Positions 16,642 to 26,925 are shown, counted from the stretch's first letter. The stretch: DNA of 64,000 nucleotides from Paenibacillus brevis (GCF_018919145.1 NZ_JAHLQJ010000002.1:248001-312000), one strand, 5' to 3'. Notes: generated by a model from the sequence alone, not told the origin. Made by a program: numbers and translations.

Positions 16642-18714
16642 ATGGAGACGGAAAGCACATTATATAAAGCTTGGCTGCAGTATAGTGAACCAAACCCATC
16701 TGAACTTTGCAATCTGTACAAGGGGATGCTGGAACGGATCGTGGTCGAAGGAGGAATATCGAGGATTTCTCCGGCCGCCGTTCGGGAGCTTTCAGCAGGC
16801 GCGAATGCGATGCTGGGCGTAACTCCTGAGTTTATGGACCAAATCTCCACGAGCGGTGATGGGCCTTATCTATGGATTCGGCTTCATTCAGACGAGAAAT
16901 GTCGCGGCGCTGACCGGCGGAGATGGGAAACCGGGCGGGATGCTTATTCGCTCAAATACGTATTATCTGCAAACGAGGAAAGGCTTGAGCTCACTGCGGC
17001 TTCAGAAGCAGGAATGATCTACGGTATTTTTCACCTGCTTCGAGGAATCTCCCTCGGCTTCAGGCCTGCACAATGGGCGATAGAGGAGCAGCCGGTCAAT
17101 CAACTGCGAATGGTCAATCAATGGGACAATGCGGACGGTTCGATTGAACGGGGATATTCGGGAAGGTCTATCTTTTATAAGGACGGGGAGATTCTCAAGG
17201 ATTTGGAGCGTGTCCGCGATTATGCGCGGCTCCTTGCTTCTGTGGGGATCAATGCGATCTCCATCAACAATGTGAATGTTCATGAGGTTGAAACCGGGTT
17301 TATTACCGAGGCTGGGCTCCATGAAGTGGCCCGGGTGGCAGCAGTGTTCCGGGATTACGGAATCGCACTGTTCCTCAGTATCAATTTCGCGGCTCCGATT
17401 GCGGTGGGAGGACTTGATACCGCGGATCCGCTTGACGAGGGGGTCCGGGAATGGTGGAAAGAGACGAGCGAGCGGATTTACCGGCATATCCCTGACTTTG
17501 GCGGCTTCGTTGTAAAGGCGGATTCGGAACACCGCCCCGGTCCGTTCGCTTATGGGCGGGATCATGCCGACGGGGCCAATATGCTGGCGGATTCGCTTGA
17601 ACCGTATGGCGGGCTCGTAGTCTGGCGCTGCTTCGTTTACAATTGCATGCAGGACTGGCGGGACAGATCCACGGACCGGGCACGGGCCGCTTATGACCAT
17701 TTCAAGCCGCTGGATGGCAAGTTCAAGGACAATGTGCTGCTGCAGATCAAGAACGGACCGATGGATTTTCAGGTGCGGGAGCCGGTATCGCCGTTGTTCG
17801 GAACGATGAGCGCTACCAACCAGGTCATCGAGTTTCAGATTGCACAGGAATACACCGGGCAGCAAAGGCATCTATGCTATTTGGTTCCACAGTGGAAGCA
17901 GGTGCTGGATTTCGACACGCATGCAGGCGAAGAAGGCAAGGAGCTGGTGAATCGGATCGTGTCCGGCTCGCTGTCCGGCATGAAATACAGCGGCGTGGCC
18001 GCAGTATCCAATATCGGGGACGATGAATGCTGGACCGGTCACCCGTTGGCGCAGGCGAACTTGTACGGCTACGGGCGTCTGATCTGGAATCCAGGCCTTT
18101 CTGCCGGGGAAATTGCGCGGGAGTGGGCGCAGCTTACGTTTGGAAGCGATCGGGAGGTCATCGGCAAAGTGACGGAAATGCTCATGACTTCCTGGCCGAT
18201 TTACGAGAGCTATACAGCACCTTTAGGGGTGGGGTGGATGGTTGTGCCGCATTACCATTATGGCCCTGACGTGGACGGTTATGAGTATTCCCGCTGGGGG
18301 ACTTACCATTTCGCGGACCGTAGCGGGATCGGCGTAGATCGGACGATGGCAACGGGTACGGGGTACTCTGGACAATATTTCAGCCCGAATCGCGAGTTAT
18401 ACGAGTCGCTGGAAGACTGCCCGGACGAATTGCTCCTTTTCTTCCATCATGTTCCTTACGGACATGTGCTGCATTCCGGTAAAACCGTTATCCAGCATAT
18501 CTACGATACGCATTTCAGCGGGGCAGAATCGGCGAATGGTTTACGGGAAATTTGGGATTCGCTCCAAGGCCGCGTGGACGCCGTCCGTCATAAGGCCGCT
18601 GCAGACCGGTTCGCGGAGCAGGCTGAACACGCCAAGCATTGGCGTGATGTTATCAACACATACTTCTACCGTAAATCCGGGGTGCCAGATGAGCACGGAA
18701 GAACAATCCATTAA
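16642..18714 (+). CDS. aguA: GH67 alpha-glucuronidase
   Basis: 690 residues, similar to the 679-residue Geobacillus AguA. It removes 4-O-methylglucuronic acid from the non-reducing end of aldouronic acids. The catalytic acids fall exactly 11 positions later than in the Geobacillus enzyme: proton donor E296 ([12 protein letters not shown]), and D375 (NGPMDFQ) and E403 (AQEYTG) as the base pair. No signal peptide, so cytoplasmic. The start follows AGGGGGAG. It is the last gene of the xylan operon, and its presence identifies the locus as glucuronoxylan use rather than plain xylan or arabinan use. Confidence 0.95.
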   Translation: METESTLYKAWLQYSEPNPSELCNLYKGMLERIVVEGGISRISPAAVRELSAGANAMLGVTPEFMDQISTSGDGPYLWIRLHSDEKCRGADRRRWETGRDAYSLKYVLSANEERLELTAASEAGMIYGIFHLLRGISLGFRPAQWAIEEQPVNQLRMVNQWDNADGSIERGYSGRSIFYKDGEILKDLERVRDYARLLASVGINAISINNVNVHEVETGFITEAGLHEVARVAAVFRDYGIALFLSINFAAPIAVGGLDTADPLDEGVREWWKETSERIYRHIPDFGGFVVKADSEHRPGPFAYGRDHADGANMLADSLEPYGGLVVWRCFVYNCMQDWRDRSTDRARAAYDHFKPLDGKFKDNVLLQIKNGPMDFQVREPVSPLFGTMSATNQVIEFQIAQEYTGQQRHLCYLVPQWKQVLDFDTHAGEEGKELVNRIVSGSLSGMKYSGVAAVSNIGDDECWTGHPLAQANLYGYGRLIWNPGLSAGEIAREWAQLTFGSDREVIGKVTEMLMTSWPIYESYTAPLGVGWMVVPHYHYGPDVDGYEYSRWGTYHFADRSGIGVDRTMATGTGYSGQYFSPNRELYESLEDCPDELLLFFHHVPYGHVLHSGKTVIQHIYDTHFSGAESANGLREIWDSLQGRVDAVRHKAAADRFAEQAEHAKHWRDVINTYFYRKSGVPDEHGRTIH

Positions 18715-18757
18715 TATGAAATCCGGCGGCTAAGCCGGTGATTGTGCCTGTAAAATG

Positions 18758-18803
18758 GGGGCTGCCCAGAAATCAGCTTTCGCTGATACCTCTGAACAGC
18801 CCC
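18758..18803. terminator. Nested hairpin between convergent genes
   Basis: GGGGCTG pairs with CAGCCCC, enclosing a second stem ATCAGC/GCTGAT with a four-base loop. No long T-run follows, but the position between the converging aguA and binding-protein genes suggests transcription termination or 3'-end protection. Confidence 0.5.
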
Positions 18804-18817
18804 TCTGTCATGCCCGG

Positions 18818-20326
18818 CTATTGCTTACTGCGCCATTCCTGAAATTGCTTGTTATACTCTTCTACCACGTAATCCATCCCCGCTGCCTTCATGTTCTGAA
18901 GAGCGGTAGGGAAAAAGGATTCATAATCGACTACACCATACATCAGCGGATAGATGCTGGTTTTTAATTCGGCGATGCTGTTGGCGTAGGCGCTCGCAAC
19001 ATTTGAGGGATCGAAATTGAAGCCGATGGTGACACTGTTGATTGCATCCTCGGCAATGGTAGTACGGCGCTGCAAACGGCCATCTTCAATATTGCTTGGA
19101 TATCGGTTGAACTCTACATGCCCGAGCAGCCAGTTGGCCAGCTCATATACAGGTGCTCCATTGTCTGTTGTGGCCAGGATGTCTTTCTTATGATCGCCGG
19201 TGTTTTTCCAATGCACGCCCTCGATACCGCTTTGAACCAGGTCGAAGTTTGCTTGATCGCTGAACACCCAGTTCAAGAACTGAATACCTGCTTCGGGGTG
19301 AGGAGACGTAGCCGATACACCGTTGGAATTACGAAGCGCATTCGCTCTGAACTTGATGCTGTCGTTCATATAGAAAGCGTCGTTGCGAGCTCCCGGGAAC
19401 GTTTCTCGTACGGCGTCGTTAATGCCTACATCGCCCGGGCGGAACAGATAGCGTCCTGCCAACTCTTCCTGATTGATCACTTCAGCCGGAGCCGTCAATA
19501 CATCTTTCATGATCAGGCCACGCTTGTAGGCCTCATTCATAAACTGAATGTCCTTCTTGAATTCATCGGTTTCCAGCCAAGGCTTGACGTTGCCTTCCTG
19601 ATCGACATAAATCAGCGTATCGATCACGGTGAACGGATAAGTTTCATATGTTGTATGCAGGTGGTTAGCCGGCTCCGTCAACACCTTGATGTATACGTCT
19701 TTGTTATCCTGCGGCCAATTCTTCTGGAACACTTCAGCCACATTCAACAGCTCGTCTGTTGTAGTTGGCGGCTGTAGGCCGTATTCCTCCAGCATGTCCA
19801 CCCGGAACGTAATCATGCCTTCGTTCATTGCCACGTCAATCCAGAAGTTGGGAACGGTTACAATTTTGCCGTCGGTCTTCACAGACTCCCAAGCCCAATC
19901 TGGCAGCTTTTCCTTCAGTACTGGACCGTACTCATCCAACAAGTCATTAATCGGAATGATGCCCCCGTTTCCGGCCAGAACGTTAGGGCCCTTGGTATCA
20001 TGCATAATGGCAATCAATTCGAACTCTTCACCCGTGGACATCATCAGGTTTGTTTTCTGGTCCCAGGCATCCCAAGCGATATAGGTCGGCTGGTAAACCA
20101 GATTGAGTCCGTCCGCTTCCAGCTTCGCATTAATTGCATCTACTACCTCACTCAGGCCCTGAGGCTCATTGCCGGGAAGCAAATAACGAACCGGCAATTT
20201 CTCGGCGGTTGTTCCGCTTTCTTCTCCCCCGCTGTTTCCTTGCGCGTTCTTATTCCCTCCCGAGCAACCTGCGAGAATCAAAGTGAGAATCAGGATTGGT
20301 GCAAGCCATCGTTTCCAGTGCTTCAT
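18818..20326 (-). CDS. Sugar ABC transporter binding lipoprotein of the second locus
   Basis: 502 residues with a signal peptide and lipobox LAGC, then a Gly/Asn/Ser linker and an extracellular solute-binding fold of the LplA/YtcQ class. It is the only binding protein near the two permeases at 23121 and 24078 but is transcribed the other way, downstream of the AraC-type regulator. It probably delivers the oligosaccharide handled by the GH29/GH3 enzymes. RBS: AAGGGGATG. Confidence 0.83.
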   Translation of the reverse strand: MKHWKRWLAPILILTLILAGCSGGNKNAQGNSGGEESGTTAEKLPVRYLLPGNEPQGLSEVVDAINAKLEADGLNLVYQPTYIAWDAWDQKTNLMMSTGEEFELIAIMHDTKGPNVLAGNGGIIPINDLLDEYGPVLKEKLPDWAWESVKTDGKIVTVPNFWIDVAMNEGMITFRVDMLEEYGLQPPTTTDELLNVAEVFQKNWPQDNKDVYIKVLTEPANHLHTTYETYPFTVIDTLIYVDQEGNVKPWLETDEFKKDIQFMNEAYKRGLIMKDVLTAPAEVINQEELAGRYLFRPGDVGINDAVRETFPGARNDAFYMNDSIKFRANALRNSNGVSATSPHPEAGIQFLNWVFSDQANFDLVQSGIEGVHWKNTGDHKKDILATTDNGAPVYELANWLLGHVEFNRYPSNIEDGRLQRRTTIAEDAINSVTIGFNFDPSNVASAYANSIAELKTSIYPLMYGVVDYESFFPTALQNMKAAGMDYVVEEYNKQFQEWRSKQ

Positions 20327-20408
20327 TGTGTAGCATCCCCTTCCGTGTATGTGGTTTGAGTGTTGCTAGGCCTAATATAAAGGAGGGGAAAGCGGCGCGT
20401 ATACTTCA

Positions 20409-20451
20409 ATAATAAGGATTTCTTCTTTTTATAAACAAGAAAGCGATTTCA
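20409..20451 (-). promoter_or_regulatory. Promoter and cre site for the second binding protein
   Basis: On the minus strand TTGTTT (20438-20433) and TATTAT (20414-20409) are spaced by 18 bases. AAGAAAGCGATTTCA at 20437-20451 matches the cre consensus at 14 of 15 positions and overlaps the -35, so CcpA should repress here. Confidence 0.55.
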
Positions 20452-20462
20452 ATTTGGGGATT

Positions 20463-20482
20463 GCCCGATTTTGAAACCCGAT
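20463..20482. promoter_or_regulatory. Candidate AraC-regulator site 1
   Basis: A 20-base element with core GATTTTGAAACCCGAT matches an element at 22984-23003 in 15 of 20 positions. The two lie upstream of the binding-protein gene and of the permease operon, about 70 and 85 bases from the predicted start sites. Shared placement suggests a site for the regulator encoded between them. Confidence 0.35.
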
Positions 20483-20488
20483 ATTTAG

Positions 20489-22750
20489 TTATTGAACCGC
20501 ACCGGTGCTTACATTTTCTTGTTGGCGGAATTGAGCCGGAGACATTTTGTAATGCTTCTTGAACAAGGTGTAAAAGTAAGTCGTGTTGTATACGCCAACC
20601 TGTTCGCTGACAAGCTGTACAGGCATATCGCTAGAGATCAGCAGCTCCCTCGCTTTGGTCAGCCTAACCTCATTCAAATAATCATTGAAGGAAATCTGAC
20701 AATGGGCTTTGAACAATTTACCTACATAGCTTCGTGATAAACTGACTTCACTGGCAACCATCTCTAAGGAAAGATCAGGGCGCATATAATGCTTTTCCAC
20801 AAACATTCTGATATCTGTCACGATTTTCTTGTAGCGCGTATTGCTGGCCTCTTCCATCTCGTCGCACAGGCGATGGGCTAATTCCTTCAGGGAATCACCG
20901 ATTTCCTCCAGCGTCTCATAGACATCGATGTGGTGAATGAACTGAGAGAAGGAGGCCGATACAGTATGATCACGCAGTGTCTTTGCATGGAATTGCCGAT
21001 ACAAGCTTCCAACCAGTTGATTCATATAAAATAACGCTTCATGATACTCGCAATCCCTGATGCCAAGAAGCCACTGTTCGATCTCTCGATTCAGACGAAA
21101 ACGCTGCTGCGATTTAATCGCATCAATGATGCTGGTTTCATATTTATACGGATATCCCTTGCTTTCCGTGGATACATCCTCGTCCAGTCCATAAAAATGG
21201 ATTTGGCCTGCTCCATGCAGGAAGCGCTGCTGCACACAGGTACAGGCTTTCTCGAAGGAGGCGCACAGATCATCATATTCATGAGCCGAAGAGCCGATGC
21301 CGATGGTGACGGACACTCCCAGCTGCTCGTAAATCCGGCTTTGCAATTCCATAAATGCACTGCCCGGCTGCGTCGGGTTAGGCCCGTCTGAAGCCTTGAT
21401 TACGCCTGCAATCATACCTTCCTCGGCGATAGCCAGCCGGGCTTCATTGTCTCCAAGTATCTCTTCGGCCATTTTATAGATCGAAGCATAGGCGAAGGAT
21501 CTGGTCTCGGCATCCCGGTTATTGCGGAAGGTGCTGAGCTTGTCCACTAGAATGACCATCACTGAGTACCGCTTTGCCGGGAACTGCTGCTTGAACCGCT
21601 CATATTGAAGCGGGTTTCCTCCCTTGAGCATCTGCACCAGCTCCGCTTGCTGCCCCCTGCTGGCTGCTGACTCCATAGCAGATAGACGTTCCTTTAATTG
21701 CGAATAGCTGTCATCCAGCAACGCAAATTCGTTAAGCCGCATATTGCCCATTTTCGTCTTGCCGGCAGGAAGCATCTTATCGAGCAAATGGCGAAGCGGA
21801 TTGTAAGCATGATTTGTGAGCCATAGAGAGACGCCAAGACTAAGAGCAAATATGAGGATGGCCAGACCTAGTGCGGACCATTTGAGCAAATTCATATTAA
21901 ACAATAAATTTTTATAATCGCTGACGCTGACGAACATCCAGTCCAAATCGGGCGACTTCACAAAAGTAACAAGCTGATGCTTGCCGTCCGTGAAATAACC
22001 GCTTTCCTGCTCCGTTTCCAGGATGTGTTGAATGTTGGCGTCTTCGGACATATCGGTCAGAAAGCGTTCCGACTCGGAATGCGTCAATACCTGGCCTTTC
22101 GCATTGACCACGAACAGTTCATCAGCAGCTCCATTCTTGTATCCGCCAATCAGCGATTGAATATACTCCGAGTCAATATTGATCAGAATCGCCCCTTGAT
22201 CCGGCATCAGTGAATAATAGCTGGGAAGAAGAACGAACGTCAGTACCTGCCGGTCCGTTGAGGAGCCTGGGACGGTCACTTTTCTGGGAAATAAGTTGAA
22301 ATACGAGCTGTTTTTCTGCACGATTTGCTGCAGCAGCGGCCGTTCCTGATCATGAGAAATGCCCGTCGTATTCATATATGAATCCGTCAAGCCGTTATAC
22401 AGTCCGATGGATTGTATATAAGGATAAGTCGATTGCATCCGCCGCAGGGTGAACATCGCATGATAGCGTTTTAATTGATCATTATTGCTATCAAATAAAG
22501 CCGAGACCACCTGCTGGTCAGCCAGCAGCGAATTCCCGATATTATACACTTCATCTTTGATCACGCTTGATACCGCGCTGTTCTGCTTGAGCATGGATTC
22601 GGATATATTACCGACCTCGCGCGCGGTACTCCAGGAAAACAGGGCAAATAATACTACGGTCACCAGGGCGATAATTCCTGCCGTCAACAGCACAAAACTT
22701 AGAAACATGTTGCGGTATACAGAATAACGTACCAGTCTTTGTCTAATCAT
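20489..22750 (-). CDS. Membrane-anchored AraC-family regulator
   Basis: 753 residues. A membrane segment at about 15-38, an extracytoplasmic sensor domain to about 285, and a second membrane segment near 290-312 are followed by a cytoplasmic region. The C-terminal AraC double helix-turn-helix spans about 650-745 (LEMVASEVSLSRSYVGKLFKAH and QLVSEQVGVYNTTYFYTLFKKHY). This one-component design combines a YesM-like sensor with DNA binding and needs no phosphorelay. Such proteins usually lie beside sugar ABC transporters and activate them when the extracellular ligand is present. It probably controls the binding protein and the divergent permease/hydrolase operon. Confidence 0.85.
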   Translation of the reverse strand: MIRQRLVRYSVYRNMFLSFVLLTAGIIALVTVVLFALFSWSTAREVGNISESMLKQNSAVSSVIKDEVYNIGNSLLADQQVVSALFDSNNDQLKRYHAMFTLRRMQSTYPYIQSIGLYNGLTDSYMNTTGISHDQERPLLQQIVQKNSSYFNLFPRKVTVPGSSTDRQVLTFVLLPSYYSLMPDQGAILINIDSEYIQSLIGGYKNGAADELFVVNAKGQVLTHSESERFLTDMSEDANIQHILETEQESGYFTDGKHQLVTFVKSPDLDWMFVSVSDYKNLLFNMNLLKWSALGLAILIFALSLGVSLWLTNHAYNPLRHLLDKMLPAGKTKMGNMRLNEFALLDDSYSQLKERLSAMESAASRGQQAELVQMLKGGNPLQYERFKQQFPAKRYSVMVILVDKLSTFRNNRDAETRSFAYASIYKMAEEILGDNEARLAIAEEGMIAGVIKASDGPNPTQPGSAFMELQSRIYEQLGVSVTIGIGSSAHEYDDLCASFEKACTCVQQRFLHGAGQIHFYGLDEDVSTESKGYPYKYETSIIDAIKSQQRFRLNREIEQWLLGIRDCEYHEALFYMNQLVGSLYRQFHAKTLRDHTVSASFSQFIHHIDVYETLEEIGDSLKELAHRLCDEMEEASNTRYKKIVTDIRMFVEKHYMRPDLSLEMVASEVSLSRSYVGKLFKAHCQISFNDYLNEVRLTKARELLISSDMPVQLVSEQVGVYNTTYFYTLFKKHYKMSPAQFRQQENVSTGAVQ

Positions 22751-23120
22751 CTGTCATCTCCCCCTTTATTCCGCTTTAAAACATGATGCCAGCCAGAAGT
22801 AAGCGCTTTAATTATTGTTGTTTCTTATTTTAAGTCCTTATTGAAATAGTTCAATAGCCAGCTCTCTCTCCAGAATTACCCATATAACGAAGCATTGCCG
22901 GGAAAAAGCCTGACAAATCAAGGTTTTTCGCCAATTGCCAACTCCTTCTTCGATTCAGGGCATTGCTCAAACTTGAAGCTGATGCCCAATTTTGAAGCTG
23001 AATTTACCCCATTCAAACCCGATATCATCCACTATTCAAAGTTTACCGGCGGTTAAGCCCCTTTTACACTTGAATCAGATCAGCAACTACAACCGAGGGA
23101 AAGGACGTGAATCATTTATT
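22751..23120. promoter_or_regulatory. Divergent regulatory region of the second sugar locus
   Basis: This 370-base gap holds a cre-like sequence at 22797-22811 (13 of 15, core TAAGCGCTTTA), two direct copies of TTGAAGCTGA (22973-22982 and 22992-23001), and two TTCAAA boxes 22 bases apart (23012 and 23034), a spacing usual for AraC-family binding. A promoter TTTACC (23042-23047), 17-base spacer, TACACT (23065-23070) reads toward the permeases. No convincing gene is present. Confidence 0.45.
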
Positions 23121-24050
23121 ATGCACACCAAAAGAAATAGAGGCTTTCTTCATGAAATAAGACAGAATGGCTCCGCTTACTTGCTTGTCATACCGGCTGC
23201 CATCTACACCCTTATTTTTGGCTACTTTACCTTGCCGTATATGTTAATCGCTTTCCAAAAGTTCAACTTCAAGACGGGACTGTTCAACTCCAAGTGGATC
23301 GGACTTGAGAACTTCGAGTTTTTCTTCCGGTCGCCCAGAGCCTGGGAGGTAACCTTCAACACCCTTAAGCTCAATTTTTTATTTATTGTGGTCGGTACGG
23401 TTGTTGCAATGGCGCTTGCCATTCTCTTCAATGAATTGCGCAGCAAGCTGTTTTCCAGAATTACGCAATCTACAATTTTGTTTCCGCATTTCCTGTCATG
23501 GGTTATCGTCAGCTACGTTATCTACAGTCTCTTTTCGACCGATTACGGCGTCATTAACAAAATTATTGGCTGGGTAGGTCTTGATCCCATCAACTGGTAT
23601 TCGACTCCAAAATATTGGACTACGATTTTAGTAAGCGCTGCCGTCTGGAAGGATGTCGGCATGAATCTGGTAATATATTTGGCGGCAATTGTCGGGATTG
23701 ATGACACGTATTATGAGGCAGGCCGCATCGACGGAGCCAGTCGTTGGCAGCTGATCTGGCGAATTACAATACCGCTTATGATGCCAACCATCATCATTCT
23801 CTCTTTGCTCGCGCTTGGCAAGATCATGTATGGCAGCTTCGATATGATCTACGCGATTATCAAGGACAACGGGGTGCTCTATCCGGCGGTCGATGTCATT
23901 GACACATATGTGTTCCGTTCCCTGCGCACCATCGGCAACCCTGCTCAAGCCATGGCTGTCGGTCTCTATCAGTCCGTAGTCGGATTTATCCTCGTATGGG
24001 GCAGCAACAAAATAGTACGCAAAATCAACCCGGATCATGCTTTATTCTAA
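23121..24050 (+). CDS. Sugar ABC transporter permease (LplB type), second locus
   Basis: 309 residues, six predicted membrane helices, EAA motif YYEAGRIDGASRWQLIWRITIPL. It forms the importer channel with the next gene. The ATG at 23121 (MHTKRNRG) is chosen because AAAGGA lies upstream, though at a rather long distance (15-16 bases), and the protein then begins as relatives do. An in-frame start at 22992 would run through the predicted promoter and is rejected. Confidence 0.85.
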   Translation: MHTKRNRGFLHEIRQNGSAYLLVIPAAIYTLIFGYFTLPYMLIAFQKFNFKTGLFNSKWIGLENFEFFFRSPRAWEVTFNTLKLNFLFIVVGTVVAMALAILFNELRSKLFSRITQSTILFPHFLSWVIVSYVIYSLFSTDYGVINKIIGWVGLDPINWYSTPKYWTTILVSAAVWKDVGMNLVIYLAAIVGIDDTYYEAGRIDGASRWQLIWRITIPLMMPTIIILSLLALGKIMYGSFDMIYAIIKDNGVLYPAVDVIDTYVFRSLRTIGNPAQAMAVGLYQSVVGFILVWGSNKIVRKINPDHALF

Positions 24051-24077
24051 TCGACGAAAGGAGAGGGGCGTACCGAT

Positions 24078-24953
24078 ATGAAAAAGCCTAAATTGTTCGA
24101 TCTCGCCAACTATACCTTTATTGCCTTGTTCTCCATCCTTTGTATCCTGCCGATGCTGCTGGTGCTGATGGTGTCCTTTACGGACGAAGCCAGTATCAAG
24201 CAATTCGGTTATCAGTTAATTCCGGATAAGCTGTCCTTCGACGCTTATAAGCTGCTGCTGTTTGGCAACACACCGCTCTATCGCAGCTATATGATCTCTA
24301 TCTTCATTACCACGGTAGGTACAACCGCGGCAGTCCTGATGACAGGAATGGCAGGCTATACCCTGTCCGCCAAGCACGTCAAATACCGTAACCATTTGGC
24401 GATATTCTTCTTCATTACCATGGTCTTCAACACCGGCCTGGTGCCCTGGTATCTGATCAATCTGCAATTGGGACTAAAAAATACGATTTTTGCCCTTATT
24501 ATACCATCTTTGATTTTTAACCCGTTCAACCTATTTCTAGTAAGAAACTACATGTCTCAAATCCCGGTGTCTCTTACCGAGGCAGCCAAAATAGACGGGG
24601 CAACCGACTTTTACATTGCATTTCGCATATTCTTTCCGCTGTGCATGCCCGTACTGGCGACGATTACGCTGTTCTATGGCATAGGCTACTGGAATAACTG
24701 GTTTAACGCCATCATGCTTGTAGACAATCAGCAATTGTATCCGCTTCAATACCTGCTGTTCAAGCTGAATTCCGAGATCAATATGATTCAGCAGATGCAG
24801 AGCAGCGGCGTACTGTCCGGCACTGGCACGATGCCGCAGGAATCGGTCAAAATGGCCACGGCTATTCTGACTATCGGTCCGGTGGTGCTGTTCTATCCTT
24901 TCTTGCAGCGCTACTTCATCAAAGGCCTCTTGATCGGTTCTGTTAAAGGATAA
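24078..24953 (+). CDS. Sugar ABC transporter permease (LplC type), second locus
   Basis: 291 residues, six membrane helices, EAA motif VSLTEAAKIDGATDFYIAFRIFFPL, and the class ending GLLIGSVKG. RBS: AAAGGAGAGG. A weak hairpin (TCCGG/CCGGA near 24957-24980) separates it from the fucosidase gene. No ATPase gene is nearby, so a shared MsmX-type ATPase is likely. Confidence 0.87.
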   Translation: MKKPKLFDLANYTFIALFSILCILPMLLVLMVSFTDEASIKQFGYQLIPDKLSFDAYKLLLFGNTPLYRSYMISIFITTVGTTAAVLMTGMAGYTLSAKHVKYRNHLAIFFFITMVFNTGLVPWYLINLQLGLKNTIFALIIPSLIFNPFNLFLVRNYMSQIPVSLTEAAKIDGATDFYIAFRIFFPLCMPVLATITLFYGIGYWNNWFNAIMLVDNQQLYPLQYLLFKLNSEINMIQQMQSSGVLSGTGTMPQESVKMATAILTIGPVVLFYPFLQRYFIKGLLIGSVKG

Positions 24954-25054
24954 TGATCCGGTAGATGTGTCTTCTCCGGACAATCAAATTTATAGTAGGC
25001 GGAATCGCAGTGAATGGAAGCGCCCGCGATACGGGAAGAAAGGATTGAGGCAGA

Positions 25055-26419
25055 GTGAGAAAAGCTTTTGTTGTACCTGATAAGTGGAAATGGTTTACAG
25101 AAAGTCGCTACGGTTTGTTCATTCATTGGGGTCCTTATGCGCAATGGGGACGGGGCGAGCAGGTGCTGTTTCGCGAGCATTTAAATCATGAGGAATATGC
25201 GAAGCAGGCGTGTGCCTGGAACCCGGAGCATTTCGATCCAGAATTGTGGGCATATACCGCAAAGAAGGCGGGATTTAAATACGCCTGTCTCACCACTCGC
25301 CATCATGACGGGTTCTGTCTTTGGGATAGTGCCTATACCGATTACAGCAGCGCCAAGCAAGCCGCCGACCGCGACTTTGTGAAGGAATATACCGAGGCTT
25401 TCCGCAAAGCGGGACTACGCGTGGGCTTGTATTATTCCTGGATCGATTGGCGCCTGCCTGCTTACTTTGACGGTCCGCAGAAGGATCCCGAGGGCTGGGA
25501 GAGAGTCAGAACGTATCTGCACAACCAGGTTAAGGAATTGCTCACTAACTATGGGCAAATCGACCATTTCTTTTTTGACGGGGTATGGCCGCGCAATGCG
25601 GATGACCTGCAAAGTGTAGAGCTGCTGGAGGAAATGCGTAAGCTTCAGCCCAATATTATTATTAACAACAGACTAGGTTATTCCAATAAAATCGAAGGCC
25701 ATCGGGCGGATGGCGGCATTGGTGCAGGGGATTCGGATACGCTGGGTGACTTCGGCACACCTGAACACGCTATCGCTTCGGAAGCGACCCGTCTGTGGGA
25801 ATCTTGCCAGGTAACGACTTGGCGATTATGGAGTCATGTGATTGGCGAACGCTGGCGCAATACAGATGTCCTGCTCGATATGCTGTGCGAATGTGCGGAA
25901 AAGGGTGGCAAACACGGAGGCAATCTGCTCCTTAATGTGGGTCCAACCGCCGATGGGCAGCTTCCACCCGAATTTGTGGAACGTGCGCTTGAAATCGGCC
26001 GCTGGCTGGATGTACATGGCGAGGCCATTTATGGCACGGATGGCGGTTCGCTGACGGAATTCATTACCCGAGGACGCCAGACGATGAAGGACAACAAACT
26101 GTACCTGATTATACGTTTCTGGGATGGACGACCTGAGCTTAGACTGGCGGATCTGACAAGCCGTGTGCTTGACGTGGAATTGCTGACGACAGGGCAATCG
26201 TTGCCGTTCGAGCAGGATGGCGACACCCTGATCATTAACGGATTGCCACGGGAAGCGCCAACACGTTTGTTCCCGGTCATTCGTATCACCTGTGACGGCA
26301 AACCCACCACGAATGATTGGGGAGAGTACCGCCTGTGGGAAGGGGATCCCGAACGCGTGGCGGCCTGGGCTCGGGAGCGCCGTGGAGGATCTGTATATGT
26401 CGATGGACGTGAGCGGTAG
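25055..26419 (+). CDS. GH29 alpha-L-fucosidase family enzyme
   Basis: 454 residues, GTG start with GAAAGGATTGAGG upstream. Family marks are RYGLFIHWGPYAQW (about 18-31), the TTRHHDGFCLWDS block (80-92), and the nucleophile D175 in DHFFFDGVWP. A small C-terminal beta domain follows from about 345. GH29 enzymes cleave alpha-fucosyl and in some branches other 6-deoxy or galactosyl linkages. No signal peptide, so it acts on imported sugar. It begins the hydrolase part of the operon. Confidence 0.87.
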   Translation: MRKAFVVPDKWKWFTESRYGLFIHWGPYAQWGRGEQVLFREHLNHEEYAKQACAWNPEHFDPELWAYTAKKAGFKYACLTTRHHDGFCLWDSAYTDYSSAKQAADRDFVKEYTEAFRKAGLRVGLYYSWIDWRLPAYFDGPQKDPEGWERVRTYLHNQVKELLTNYGQIDHFFFDGVWPRNADDLQSVELLEEMRKLQPNIIINNRLGYSNKIEGHRADGGIGAGDSDTLGDFGTPEHAIASEATRLWESCQVTTWRLWSHVIGERWRNTDVLLDMLCECAEKGGKHGGNLLLNVGPTADGQLPPEFVERALEIGRWLDVHGEAIYGTDGGSLTEFITRGRQTMKDNKLYLIIRFWDGRPELRLADLTSRVLDVELLTTGQSLPFEQDGDTLIINGLPREAPTRLFPVIRITCDGKPTTNDWGEYRLWEGDPERVAAWARERRGGSVYVDGRER

Positions 26420-26454
26420 CATCAATAAATCCTTTTTCTGAGGAGGAAGCAGTT

Positions 26455-26925
26455 ATGAGCATGGTAGAAGAACGATTGGCGGCAGCAGGGATCGTATTGG
26501 GCGAGGTTCCGCCTGCCGTAGCCAATTATGTGCCAGCCAAGCAGACAGGCAACCTGGTATATACCTCCGGTAATGACTGCCGGGTGAACGGCGTCTTGAT
26601 GTATACGGGCAAGGTAGGCACTCAACTCACGGTACAGCAGGGGTATGAAGCAGCCCGTCAAGTGGCAATCAACCTGCTGACGGTGCTGAAGGCTGAGCTG
26701 GGAGATTTGGACCGCGTCAAGCAGGTAGTCAAGATGCTGGCTTTCGTCAACTCCGCTCCCGGCTTTGTGGAGCAACCGTTCGTGATTAATGGAGCTTCGG
26801 ATTTGCTGGTAGAAGCATTTGGCGATGCTGGCAAGCATGCGCGTTCCGCGTTATCAGCGAACGAGCTGCCCTTTGATACCCCGGTTGAGATTGAATTGAT
26901 TGTGGAAGTAGATGGGGAGAAATGA
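26455..26925 (+). CDS. RidA (YjgF/YER057c/UK114) family protein
   Basis: 156 residues, the longer YjgF-like form. It has the N-terminal PPAVANYVPA stretch, the SGND/G region, and HARSALSANELPFDTPVEIE near the C terminus, whose arginine corresponds to the substrate-binding arginine of deaminating RidA proteins. RidA hydrolyses reactive enamine/imine intermediates. Inside an operon of glycosidases it suggests that an amino compound is formed or processed in this pathway. RBS: GAGGAGG. Its stop overlaps the start of the M20 gene (ATGA). Confidence 0.83.
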   Translation: MSMVEERLAAAGIVLGEVPPAVANYVPAKQTGNLVYTSGNDCRVNGVLMYTGKVGTQLTVQQGYEAARQVAINLLTVLKAELGDLDRVKQVVKMLAFVNSAPGFVEQPFVINGASDLLVEAFGDAGKHARSALSANELPFDTPVEIELIVEVDGEK

